From the NCBI GenBank assembly GCA_030740295.1, contig JASLXP010000724.1, positions 1 through 20,988 of the forward strand: a DNA stretch of 20,988 nt, written 5' to 3'. Below the pieces are notes generated by a model that searched no databases, was not told where the DNA came from, and saw only the letters and a list, made by a program, of their open reading frames with translations. Position numbers and translations under genes: made by a program. The DNA comes from Planctomycetota bacterium (lineage in GTDB: Bacteria > Planctomycetota > PUPC01 > JACPCR01). Position 1 is the first letter of the stretch; each line of letters starts with the position of its first letter. This document shows positions 1 through 8,498 of this stretch, piece after piece.

Positions 1-1082
<1,082 letters not shown>

Positions 1083-1155
1083 CACAATGAAAAAGATGGA
1101 ATTTGAGACTTAAGCCGCCCTTTTTTCGCCTCATTCTGTCCGTGGGGCGGCACAC

Positions 1156-1191
1156 AAAAAAAGAGCACGCTCGGTCATGAGCATGCTCTTT
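1156..1191 (-). terminator. Intrinsic terminator of rpoD
   Basis: Read on the minus strand, an 8-bp perfect stem (AAAGAGCA at 1160-1167 pairing with TGCTCTTT at 1184-1191) is extended inward by five pairs with one mismatch (1168-1172 with 1179-1183). It is followed by a run of seven T (the A run at 1156-1162 on the plus strand). It sits 27 bases past the rpoD stop codon and separates rpoD from enolase. Confidence 0.9.
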
Positions 1192-1218
1192 ACAGGTAAT
1201 TATGGATGCCCTGATTTG

Positions 1219-2892
1219 TCAATCGTCTTCTTCTTCAGGCGGCTGTTCCTCTGTCCCTTCCAGGAAGCCTTCCAACTGCCGGCTGCGGCACGGGTGCTGG
1301 AGCTTGCGGACGGCCTTGGCCTCGATCTGGCGGACCCTCTCTCTCGACAGGCGGAATCGTTTGCCGACCTCTTCGAGAGTGTAGGTTTGCCCGTCTCCGA
1401 TTCCGAAGCGGAGCTTCAGGATCTCCTTCTCCGGATCGCTCAGTGTGTTGAGCACTTGGTCGATGCGATCCTTGAGCATTTCCTGTGAGGCCGAGGCGAC
1501 CGGTGAGATGGCGCTGGTATCTTCGGTCAGGTCCCCGAAGCAGCGATCCTGGCTGTCACCGATCGGGCGATGCAGAGAAATGAGCGGCTTTGAAGACTGC
1601 ATGATTTTGCGGACTTCTTCCGGCGAAATCTCAGCAGCCTTTGCGATTTCCTCGTTCGTCGGCTCGCGTCCCTTTCGCTGCAAGAGCGTCTTATGAACGA
1701 CGCGCAGCTTGCGCATTGTTTCGATCATGTGGACGGGAATCCGGATCGTCCGGGCCTGGTCTGCGATGGAGCGCGTGATGGCCTGGCGAATCCACCAGGT
1801 GGCATACGTGCTGAATCGGTAGCCCTGTTTGTACTCGTATTTCTCGACCGCTTTCATCAGTCCGGCATTACCTTCCTGAATGAGGTCAAGGAATGAGAGG
1901 CCGCGGTGGCGGTACTTTTTGGCGATGCTGACCACGAGACGCAGGTTGCCTTCTGACAGCCGTTCCTTGGCACGTTTGTACGCACGGAAACGCTGCTTGA
2001 TGACGTTGACATCACGCCGCAATTCCGACGGCTCTGCGCGACTTGCCAGACAGAGCTGGTGCAGTTTTGTGTGCTCGGCCTGCACCGCGCTTTGTGGGGT
2101 GTTCGTCTGCACGAGGCGTTTGATTTCGTCTTCGTGCCACTGCATCTGATAGGCGATGGTCTGGAGTTCTTCCATCATCGGCTGGAAGTGATCGGTCTGC
2201 AGATTCAGCTCTTCCAACAGATTCACCGCGCGGCGGCGGCGAAAGCGGATGCTGCGTTTCAGTTCACGTCTCTCAGCCGCGGGAACTCCGGGGCGGTGCA
2301 TCAGAAACCAATCCTGCAGATTGCGGTCGAGAATTCCGCGGATGGTGGATGAGTTAGTCGGCAGACGATTCTCGAGCTGGTCCCTGTCGAGCGGCGTGGT
2401 GTCGCTGACCCGGAAAGTGCGCGCGAGAGGGAGTTCACCTGCCTGTACATCTTCCAGGATACGGAGAGCCGCTTCGAGCGATATGTCAGACGAGAGGACC
2501 TTCCGACGGAAGAGCTTTCGAGTCTGATCGATCTTGCGGGCGAGGATCATTTCCTCTGTGCGTGAGAGCAAAGGGATTTCGCCAACCTGGCTCAGATACA
2601 TTCGAAGGGGATCATCGATGCTCTCGAGTGGTTCGTCATCAGGAAGCTGTTGAATCTCTCCTTCCTTATTTTCCTTTTCCTCCTTGTTGGCTGATTCGTC
2701 CTCTTCTTCGGGATCTGCGGTCTCGTCAACGATGTCGACGCCGAGCTCTTCCAAAGCGTTGAGGATTTCTTCAAGCTTGGCCGGCACTGACATATCGTCC
2801 GGCAGGAGGTCATTGATCTCGTCAAAAGTCAGGAAGCCTTTGGCTTTCCCAAGCTCAATAATCGTGCGTACAGCAACTTCGGCCTGCTCCAT
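1219..2892 (-). CDS. rpoD: RNA polymerase primary sigma factor (sigma-70/SigA)
   Basis: This 557-residue housekeeping sigma factor directs RNA polymerase to -10/-35 promoters. Region 1.1 spans about 1-55, followed by an acidic linker (60-90). Region 1.2 is at 93-125 ([18 protein letters not shown]). A helix-rich insert of about 180 residues covers 128-305. Region 2 is at 312-390, with the core-binding [17 protein letters not shown] and the -10-reading [17 protein letters not shown] (358-374). Region 3 is at 390-470, and region 4 with its helix-turn-helix is at 482-545 ([20 protein letters not shown]). The C-terminal signature reads [10 protein letters not shown] where LRHPSRS-like is usual. 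The ATG at 2892 gives the expected region 1.1 start, but no clear Shine-Dalgarno precedes it. A promoter lies about 110 bases upstream and a terminator follows. The insert recalls planctomycete-type RpoD, from memory and not from an alignment. Confidence 0.96.
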   Translation of the reverse strand: MEQAEVAVRTIIELGKAKGFLTFDEINDLLPDDMSVPAKLEEILNALEELGVDIVDETADPEEEDESANKEEKENKEGEIQQLPDDEPLESIDDPLRMYLSQVGEIPLLSRTEEMILARKIDQTRKLFRRKVLSSDISLEAALRILEDVQAGELPLARTFRVSDTTPLDRDQLENRLPTNSSTIRGILDRNLQDWFLMHRPGVPAAERRELKRSIRFRRRRAVNLLEELNLQTDHFQPMMEELQTIAYQMQWHEDEIKRLVQTNTPQSAVQAEHTKLHQLCLASRAEPSELRRDVNVIKQRFRAYKRAKERLSEGNLRLVVSIAKKYRHRGLSFLDLIQEGNAGLMKAVEKYEYKQGYRFSTYATWWIRQAITRSIADQARTIRIPVHMIETMRKLRVVHKTLLQRKGREPTNEEIAKAAEISPEEVRKIMQSSKPLISLHRPIGDSQDRCFGDLTEDTSAISPVASASQEMLKDRIDQVLNTLSDPEKEILKLRFGIGDGQTYTLEEVGKRFRLSRERVRQIEAKAVRKLQHPCRSRQLEGFLEGTEEQPPEEEDD

Positions 2893-3002
2893 GGCTGGTT
2901 TATCTACAAATAGTGGAAGAAAAAACTAACAACCCAATATATGGGGCGGGGTCATGCACAGGGTCGGGCGAGGCGGGGCGAGTGCATCAGGTGGGAGCGG
3001 AA

Positions 3003-3031
3003 ATTCTAGATGGCCTTAACCCGATATTCAA
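3003..3031 (-). promoter_or_regulatory. Sigma-70 promoter candidate for rpoD
   Basis: On the minus strand TTGAAT (plus 3026-3031) and TAGAAT (plus 3003-3008) are separated by exactly 17 bases. The match is 4 of 6 for the -35 and 5 of 6 for the -10. The transcript would begin near 2996, leaving a leader of about 100 bases before the rpoD start. Confidence 0.6.
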
Positions 3032-3193
3032 TAGAAATTTACGGGTATTCTCTGGTTGTATGGGCCATCGCCTCGGTGCATTACCGTGCAATAGATGCCA
3101 AATTACACGGAAATACCCCCAAAATAAAACGAAAAAGTGACAAAAAAACTGTGATAGCGGCGATATCAGTGAGCTTCTGGTCTAAAAGTTCAG

Positions 3194-3223
3194 TTGACAC
3201 CTGCTGAGCATTTACCAGATAGA
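3194..3223 (+). promoter_or_regulatory. Possible promoter of the DinB-like gene
   Basis: A perfect TTGACA at 3194-3199 is followed after 18 bases by GATAGA (3218-3223), which is a poor -10 (3 of 6). It lies in the right place, about 85 bases before the leader's ribosome site, but the weak -10 keeps the call tentative. Confidence 0.35.
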
Positions 3224-3313
3224 CCTCCAGACCTCGGGGGAATCCGTTACACTGTCCCGACTTCTGGCGAACCGGTTTCGGTTCTGTCTTCCGCACTCTG
3301 AAGGAGTCTTATC

Positions 3314-3790
3314 ATGTCAGCTTCATCAATCTCTGATTCGATGGCCACCCAGTTTCAGCGTTCGTGGGACATGCTTCGTGACTGCGTTCATCGTTTTCCG
3401 GAAAACGAATGGAAGGACAGTGATATCGATTTTCTGAGGGCGCCCCGGCTGGTCGTTCACGCGATCGAGGCGGCGGAGTTTTACTGCGGAGAATCGCCAA
3501 ACGGTTTCAAGTGGGGGCACCGGTTTGGCGACTGGGAAGGAATGTCCCTCGACGAGTTGCCAGGCCAGGAGCAGGTTCTGGCATACCTTGATGAAATTGG
3601 CGAAAAGTTTGAAGGCTGGGCTCGGGCAATGAGTGACGAAGACATTCTGGGGTCCAATGACGCGTTTCCGTGGACAGGCGAACGCGTGCTCGACCGAATC
3701 TCATACGTCATGCGTCACACGCACCAGCACCTGGGTGAGATGGGCGCCGAGCTTCGGCGAAAAGACCTTCCACGTCCAAAGTGGAAGTGA
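3314..3790 (+). CDS. DinB/YfiT-like metal-binding four-helix protein
   Basis: This 158-residue protein has the pattern of the DinB superfamily, small four-helix bundles that bind a divalent metal through three histidines. Some members are thiol-dependent S-transferases (bacillithiol or mycothiol type) and most are uncharacterised. The likely ligands are His49 (RLVVHAIEAAEFY) and the HxxxH pair His135/His139 in RHTHQHLGEMGAEL. The middle is acidic and tryptophan-rich. The start is well fixed: AAGGAG at 3301-3306 lies seven bases before the ATG. There is no signal peptide or membrane segment, so it should be cytoplasmic. It stands alone between divergent rpoD and the convergent transporter operon, which gives no clue to its substrate. 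I am confident of the fold, but the function is open. Confidence 0.75.
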   Translation: MSASSISDSMATQFQRSWDMLRDCVHRFPENEWKDSDIDFLRAPRLVVHAIEAAEFYCGESPNGFKWGHRFGDWEGMSLDELPGQEQVLAYLDEIGEKFEGWARAMSDEDILGSNDAFPWTGERVLDRISYVMRHTHQHLGEMGAELRRKDLPRPKWK

Positions 3791-3820
3791 CTCGACAGAC
3801 AACCTTGCCTGACAGAGCTC

Positions 3821-4777
3821 TCAAGCATTCTCGGCCTGTCCTCCCGCTATTCTGGATTGCAGGACGACTACGGCCAGAAGAAGTATTCCGGTGATCAGAT
3901 CGATATACCAGTATGGCAGAGTGCCCTGCAGATTAATGACATTTGGAATAACACCCAGGATCAGCACGCCGTACAGAGTGTGGCTCATCTTCCCAATTCC
4001 TCCTGCCAGGGAAGTTCCTCTGATCACGACGGACGCGATTGCGATCAGTTCCCATCCCGCGGCAGCGGTTGGTTGTCCTGAATCAATCCTGGATGTCAGC
4101 AGCATTCCCGCCGCTCCGGCCAGCCCGCCACAGATCATGTACACCAGCATCTTGTTCCTGTTCACATTCAGACCCATCATCACGGCTGCCTCTTCATTGC
4201 CACCGATTGCATAGAGGCTTCGTCCGAAGCCGGTGTGTCCTGCAACCACGATGGCGACGCCCAGGGCCATGACAAAGATGATGCCGGGCCAGGGAACACC
4301 CAGAATGTCTGCTTTCGCTATCTGGGAAAGCCAGGCGGATGAGTCCGATGCCACCGGCGCCCCTCCCGCCATGATAAAGGCCAGCCCTCTTGCGCCAAGC
4401 ATCATGGCCAGGGTGGCGATGAACGGCGGGATACTGGCGCGGGTGACCAGTAATCCGTTCACTGCACCAATACCGATTCCGGCAAGTACGGGAACGAGTA
4501 TCACCAGCAATCCATACTGTGCGCTCAACCTGGCCGCGATGACCGATGCCACTGCCGCGATAGAACCTACAGAAAGATCGATTCCGCCGGACAGGATCAC
4601 AAAGGTCATCCCTATGGAAACGAGGCCGATCATACTCACCTGCCGGAATATGTTGGCGAGGTTCACAGGCACAAGAAAACCGGGGAAACAGAATGATGCC
4701 ACGGCACACAGAACCAGCAGTGCCACGAGCGGGCCCTGCGCCTGGATTAATCTCACGATGTTTGTCTTCTCTTTCAT
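3821..4777 (-). CDS. ABC sugar transporter permease, YjfF/RbsC family (second permease)
   Basis: This 318-residue inner-membrane permease is one of two membrane subunits of the sugar importer encoded by this operon. It is almost entirely hydrophobic, with eight to ten predicted membrane spans. It carries the family signature SGGIDLSVGSIAA (63-75) and the cytoplasmic coupling stretch YAIGGNEEAAVMMGLNV (189-205). It then has RGTSLAGGIG (253-262), where most relatives read GGTSLAGG, so an arginine replaces a glycine. It is the last gene of the operon, 26 bases after the first permease. A GAGG lies four bases before the ATG. No terminator is evident before the convergent DinB-like gene, whose stop is only 30 bases away. 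The position and AIGGN motif match YjfF of the E. coli galactofuranose importer, but the transported sugar is not proven. Confidence 0.9.
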   Translation of the reverse strand: MKEKTNIVRLIQAQGPLVALLVLCAVASFCFPGFLVPVNLANIFRQVSMIGLVSIGMTFVILSGGIDLSVGSIAAVASVIAARLSAQYGLLVILVPVLAGIGIGAVNGLLVTRASIPPFIATLAMMLGARGLAFIMAGGAPVASDSSAWLSQIAKADILGVPWPGIIFVMALGVAIVVAGHTGFGRSLYAIGGNEEAAVMMGLNVNRNKMLVYMICGGLAGAAGMLLTSRIDSGQPTAAAGWELIAIASVVIRGTSLAGGIGKMSHTLYGVLILGVIPNVINLQGTLPYWYIDLITGILLLAVVVLQSRIAGGQAENA

Positions 4778-4803
4778 AGTTCCTCATCCCGCTTCAATGA
4801 CCG

Positions 4804-5778
4804 TCATTTCTTCCTCTGTGTCCATAGGGCGATGATCACTATCAGGGCCTTGAATATGAGTGAGTAGTGGAAAGCGATGTCGTTCATGTTCACGATAATC
4901 GTCACCAACTGAACGACGATGGCGCCGAAGACCGTCCCCATGATCCGCGCTTTCCCTCCGGAGAAAGGGGTGCCGCCTATGGCCACTGCTGCAATGGCGT
5001 CCAGTTCGATTAGCACACCCAGGCTGCCAACGTTTACACCGTTGATTCGTGCCGCTTCCATGTTGCCCGCGATGGCGCAAAGCAGGCCGCAGAGGACATA
5101 GACGCTCACAGTCACGGCCACGGTGTTGATTCCAACCAGCCGCGCTGCCCGGCTGTTATCACCAATCGCTTCAACGCGTTTAGCAAAACTGGTCTTCCCG
5201 GCGATAAAAAGCATTGCGGCAACAACAATGCTCATGATCACAATCTGTACGGGGACGCCGCTCAGTCTGAGTCGCCCAAAATCACCGAAAGGCGTGAAGA
5301 GCAGCGAGGTAAAGAGCTCTCCCAGGATTATCTGCGCCAGGCCCCGCCCCGCGATCATTACGACAAGTGTCACGATGATCGGCTGTATCTTGAACCTGGC
5401 GACCAGGATCCCGTTCAAGAGGCCACATAGACAAGCTGCAGCCACACCGCAGGATATTGCCGGGGTTAAGCCCAGTCCCGAAGTGTAGAGCCGGGCCGAA
5501 ACAGCTCCGGAAATGGCCATGATGGCGCCAACGGAAATATCTATCCCACCCGAAGAAATCACCATGGTCATGCCCAGGGCTACGAGCATGACAGGAAAGA
5601 CCTGGACGAGGGTGTTTTCCATTGTGCCCAGGGACATGAAGTTGGGGGTGATGAACGCGTTGAGGACAATCAGAGCCATGAAGAAGAACATGGTTCCGTG
5701 TCTGCACACCACGTCCATTGGCCCGGTAGATCTCATCGTCCCACGGTCAACAACAGGCGTGTCTGAGCTAGCCGGCAT
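4804..5778 (-). CDS. ABC sugar transporter permease, YtfT/RbsC family (first permease)
   Basis: This 324-residue multispan inner-membrane protein is the first of two permeases of the importer. It has a cytoplasmic N-terminal tail of about 27 residues, then hydrophobic spans with ISSGGIDISVGAIMAISG (74-91), the coupling motif EAIGDNSRAARLVGIN (203-218) and LDAIAAVAIGGTPFSGGKAR (259-278). The AIGDN and LDAIAAVAIGG wording is that of YtfT-like permeases, while its partner carries AIGGN as in YjfF. The two are therefore a heterodimer pair and not a recent duplication. The start overlaps the end of the ATPase gene by 11 bases. An AGGGGA six bases before the ATG supports this start and suggests translational coupling. 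Confidence 0.9.
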   Translation of the reverse strand: MPASSDTPVVDRGTMRSTGPMDVVCRHGTMFFFMALIVLNAFITPNFMSLGTMENTLVQVFPVMLVALGMTMVISSGGIDISVGAIMAISGAVSARLYTSGLGLTPAISCGVAAACLCGLLNGILVARFKIQPIIVTLVVMIAGRGLAQIILGELFTSLLFTPFGDFGRLRLSGVPVQIVIMSIVVAAMLFIAGKTSFAKRVEAIGDNSRAARLVGINTVAVTVSVYVLCGLLCAIAGNMEAARINGVNVGSLGVLIELDAIAAVAIGGTPFSGGKARIMGTVFGAIVVQLVTIIVNMNDIAFHYSLIFKALIVIIALWTQRKK

Positions 5779-7333
5779 ATGCGTTCCCCTGCCCCTTATG
5801 TCCGAGGGCCATCATGTGCACAATGCTCTCCTCTGAGATCTCTTCTGCTTTCAGCTCTCCAATTTTTCTGCCCTCTGACAGCACTGCTATCCTGTCGCAG
5901 GAGCGAACAAGTTCTTCCAGTTCCGATGAGATCATCAGTATGGCCACGCCGTTCTCCGCCAATTCGGCAATCATGCTCTCAATCTCCGACTTTCCTCCGA
6001 CATCTATCCCTCGCGTCGGCTCGTCAAGAATCATCAGGATCGGGTTTTTGCACAGCCACCTGGCCAACAGCACCTTCTGCTGATTGCCGCCGCTCAGTTC
6101 CTTGATCTGCTGGTTGGGGTCGGACGTCGCTATCCGCAGCTTCCTAATGTAGGTTTCCGCCATCTCCCGCTGTGCTTTTCGGGAAAGAACGCCTGCTCTA
6201 CTCAGCTTCGGCAGGATTGCCATGGTCATGTTGTCCGTGACAGACATGTTGGGGAAGATGCCCTCTTCTTTTCGATCTTCAGAGCAGAAACCGAAACCAA
6301 TACGGATCGCGTCCCCGGGGCTGTTCATCTCAACGGTTTCGTTCTTGACCTTGATCTGCCCTGCCTCCTGCCTGTCATCGCCGAAGAGAATCCTGGCAAG
6401 CTCTGTCCGCCCGGACCCGAGCAGCCCGGCCACTCCCAGGATTTCACCCGTTCGTATGTCGATGCTGATCTCCCTTGTCCTCTGGCCCCTGGAAAGGCCG
6501 GTTGCTTCCAACACCGCCTGCCGGTCATCCAGCCCGCCTGTAACACTCCTTTTTTTCTCCAGGACCGACTCCGCATCGCGCCCGATCATGAGTGAGATCA
6601 TTTTGAGCCTGGTGAGTTCCTGCATCGGGTACTCACCAACCAGACGCCCATCCCGCAGAATGGTCGCCTTGTCACAAATCTCGAATACTTCGTCCAGCTT
6701 GTGACTGATGAAGATGACCGACATGTCCTGTTTCTTGAGCCGCCTGATGACATCGAAGAGGACCTTCACCTCCTTCTCACTGAGAGACGAAGTCGGTTCA
6801 TCCATCACAAGAAGCCTGGCTTCAATAGAGACTGCCCTGGCAATGGCCACCATCTGCTGAACAGCAACGCTCTGTCTGAAAAAGGGCTCCTTCACATCGA
6901 CTTGGTCGAGTCCCATTTCTCTCAGCAGTTCTCTTGCGCGCTGTTCGACAGTCTTCCAGTCAATCAAGCCATTCTTCCTGGGCTCCCTTCCTATGAATAT
7001 GTTCTCGCCGACGCCAAGGAAAGGCACCAGATTCAGTTCCTGGTAGATGGTGCTGATTCCAGCATGCTGTGCCTGCGCGGCACTCGCGGGTGAGATAAGC
7101 TCTGCGCCCAGAAGAATCTGTCCGGAGTCTTTTCGATGGATACCTGTAAGGACTTTTATGAGGGTAGATTTGCCCGCCCCGTTTTCGCCCATGAGCGCGT
7201 GCGCCTCACCGGGGCTGACAAAGAAATCGACCTCCTGGAGGGCTTGCACGCCGGGGAAGGACTTGCTGATTCCCCTCATTTCCAGCAGGTAGTTTTCTTG
7301 TGAAAGCTGTGACGTCACGTGTCCCTGATTCAC
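5768..7333 (-). CDS. ABC sugar transporter ATPase with two nucleotide-binding domains (YtfR/RbsA/MglA family)
   Basis: This 521-residue cytoplasmic ATPase energises the two permeases. The first domain has Walker A GENGAGKST and Walker B LLVMDEPTSSLS. Its signature region reads QSVAVQQMVAIARA where LSGGQ would normally be, as is usual for sugar importers of this family. The second domain has the degenerate Walker A GLLGSGRTE, typical of these proteins, then the full signature LSGGNQQKV and Walker B LMILDEPTRGID. Length and layout match RbsA/YtfR. The annotated start is a GTG at 7333, 15 bases after the binding-protein stop. Its upstream GGAG is too close to be a normal ribosome site, and a second GTG five codons downstream is possible. 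It overlaps the next permease gene by 11 bases. Confidence 0.93.
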   Translation of the reverse strand: MNQGHVTSQLSQENYLLEMRGISKSFPGVQALQEVDFFVSPGEAHALMGENGAGKSTLIKVLTGIHRKDSGQILLGAELISPASAAQAQHAGISTIYQELNLVPFLGVGENIFIGREPRKNGLIDWKTVEQRARELLREMGLDQVDVKEPFFRQSVAVQQMVAIARAVSIEARLLVMDEPTSSLSEKEVKVLFDVIRRLKKQDMSVIFISHKLDEVFEICDKATILRDGRLVGEYPMQELTRLKMISLMIGRDAESVLEKKRSVTGGLDDRQAVLEATGLSRGQRTREISIDIRTGEILGVAGLLGSGRTELARILFGDDRQEAGQIKVKNETVEMNSPGDAIRIGFGFCSEDRKEEGIFPNMSVTDNMTMAILPKLSRAGVLSRKAQREMAETYIRKLRIATSDPNQQIKELSGGNQQKVLLARWLCKNPILMILDEPTRGIDVGGKSEIESMIAELAENGVAILMISSELEELVRSCDRIAVLSEGRKIGELKAEEISEESIVHMMALGHKGQGNAYAG

Positions 7334-7348
7334 TCCAGCCGGAGAGCG

Positions 7349-8374
7349 TTAGAAACCACTGGCCATATGTTGGTCAACATTCCCTTTATCTATGACTATG
7401 TCCGCAACGCGGATATACGCAGGAAGCTTCTCCCCCTTCGCATAGGCTTCAATCGCGTCGAAAACCTGGTCCGCATAGTAAGGGGTAACCGAAACTATCT
7501 GGTGATAGTGCCCCGCCTTGACGGCCCTCAAGCCATCCTTTGTTCCGCCGTTACCGACAACAATGATCTCGCCCTTTGCCGGATCGCTGCCGGTCTTCCT
7601 GCCGTCAGCCATCAGAGCCTGAATGGCACCAATCGCATCTTCATCGAAATGCCCGACGACGGCATCAAACTTCTCCCCTGACTGAATGATGTTCTCCATG
7701 GTCTTCATGGCAGTGGCCCTGTTGAAGTCACCAAGCTGAGAAGCTGCTATTTTCATGTTCGGGTATTCTTCCATCTTTTTCCGCAAGCCTTTTTTCATCC
7801 CGATCGTATTGCCGCCGCCGGGGGTACCGTGCAGTTCAACGATCCTGATCTCCTTTGTGTCCGCGGGAAATGCATCATGAACCATCTCGGCCATCTTCTC
7901 TCCAATCCATTCAAAATCGGAATAGATCTTGGTTACAAAGTCTTCACCGGGAACTCCCTTGATATCCCGGTTCACCACGATAACGGGCACGCCCGCTTTC
8001 TTGGCAATGCGCAACGCGTCGGCCGAGCCCTCCCTGTCAATCGGGCCGAGAATCAGGTAATCCGGTTTCTGCGCGACAATGTCTTCAACATCAGCAATCT
8101 GTTTCTCGACCCTCGCCTGCGCATGTGTCACACGGAAGTTGTAGCCTCTCTTCTTGGCCTCCTTCTCCAATTCAGCGGAGAAAGCAATGAACCACGGATT
8201 CGGATCGCCAACGGAAGAGTAGGCAACGGTCGGCACCGTCGCGACGGGGGCGCCCTTGCTGGCGTTCTCGACATTACCGTTGTTATTATTCTTGTTACTG
8301 TTGTTGAGCAGCAGCGCGGCGACACAGACCACTACTGCGACGGCAAGCAAAAGGGTGATGTGTGATTTTTTCAT
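7349..8374 (-). CDS. Periplasmic sugar-binding protein of the importer (YtfQ-like, Peripla_BP_4)
   Basis: This 341-residue protein should capture the sugar outside the inner membrane and deliver it to the permeases. An N-terminal MKKSH plus hydrophobic stretch (7-23) is a signal peptide or membrane anchor. It is followed by an asparagine-rich linker (24-36) and then the two-lobed type I binding fold (about 45-335). Stretches such as VELHGTPGGGNTIGMKKG and SQLGDFNRATAMKTMENII closely parallel the galactofuranose-binding YtfQ. The cysteine at 17 sits in VVVC, not in a lipobox, so lipoprotein processing is unlikely. It is the first gene of the operon, with an AGAG as a weak ribosome site and a promoter candidate 31 bases upstream. 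The sugar is inferred only from family resemblance and gene order. Confidence 0.9.
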   Translation of the reverse strand: MKKSHITLLLAVAVVVCVAALLLNNSNKNNNNGNVENASKGAPVATVPTVAYSSVGDPNPWFIAFSAELEKEAKKRGYNFRVTHAQARVEKQIADVEDIVAQKPDYLILGPIDREGSADALRIAKKAGVPVIVVNRDIKGVPGEDFVTKIYSDFEWIGEKMAEMVHDAFPADTKEIRIVELHGTPGGGNTIGMKKGLRKKMEEYPNMKIAASQLGDFNRATAMKTMENIIQSGEKFDAVVGHFDEDAIGAIQALMADGRKTGSDPAKGEIIVVGNGGTKDGLRAVKAGHYHQIVSVTPYYADQVFDAIEAYAKGEKLPAYIRVADIVIDKGNVDQHMASGF

Positions 8375-8404
8375 CGGATGGGATCTCTTTGAGTTGGGCC
8401 GGAG

Positions 8405-8433
8405 AGCGTATGTGGCGCCCGTGGTGACGTCAA
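8405..8433 (-). promoter_or_regulatory. Promoter candidate for the sugar importer operon
   Basis: On the minus strand TTGACG (plus 8428-8433) is followed after exactly 17 bases by TACGCT (plus 8405-8410). The -35 matches 5 of 6. The -10 keeps only the key first, second and last positions, which would suit a promoter needing activation. The start of transcription would be near 8398, about 24 bases before the gene. Confidence 0.5.
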
Positions 8434-8442
8434 CGGATGTTC

Positions 8443-8466
8443 ATAACGAGAGACGCGTACCGTTAT
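8443..8466. promoter_or_regulatory. Inverted repeat, possible operator between divergent genes
   Basis: ATAACG at 8443-8448 and CGTTAT at 8461-8466 form a perfect 6-bp inverted repeat around 12 bases containing ACGCGT. It is centred near -57 relative to the proposed importer start site, a position typical of activator sites. It is also 33-56 bases before the plus-strand gene. No regulator gene is in the window. Confidence 0.35.
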
Positions 8467-8498
8467 CCCTTTTCGCCTTCATGCAAACGGCTTGAACT

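Larger units (their letters stand above)
2893..3313. other. Divergent intergenic region between rpoD and the DinB-like gene
   Basis: This 421-base stretch holds no convincing gene. Short open frames inside it have no ribosome site or recognisable product. It contains the rpoD leader (2893 to about 2996), a rpoD promoter candidate (3003-3031), an A-rich tract (about 3118-3148), and a TTGACA box with the ribosome-binding site of the plus-strand gene near its right end. Confidence 0.6.

Noticed and set aside
3081..3296. 71-codon minus-strand frame with a hydrophobic stretch upstream of rpoD
   Set aside because: No ribosome-binding site, it overlaps the likely promoter of the DinB-like gene, and the hydrophobic part arises from the A-rich tract.
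4804..5778. The two permease genes as a recent duplication
   Set aside because: The proteins share only family motifs, and differ as YtfT-like (AIGDN) and YjfF-like (AIGGN) types, so they are ancient paralogues.
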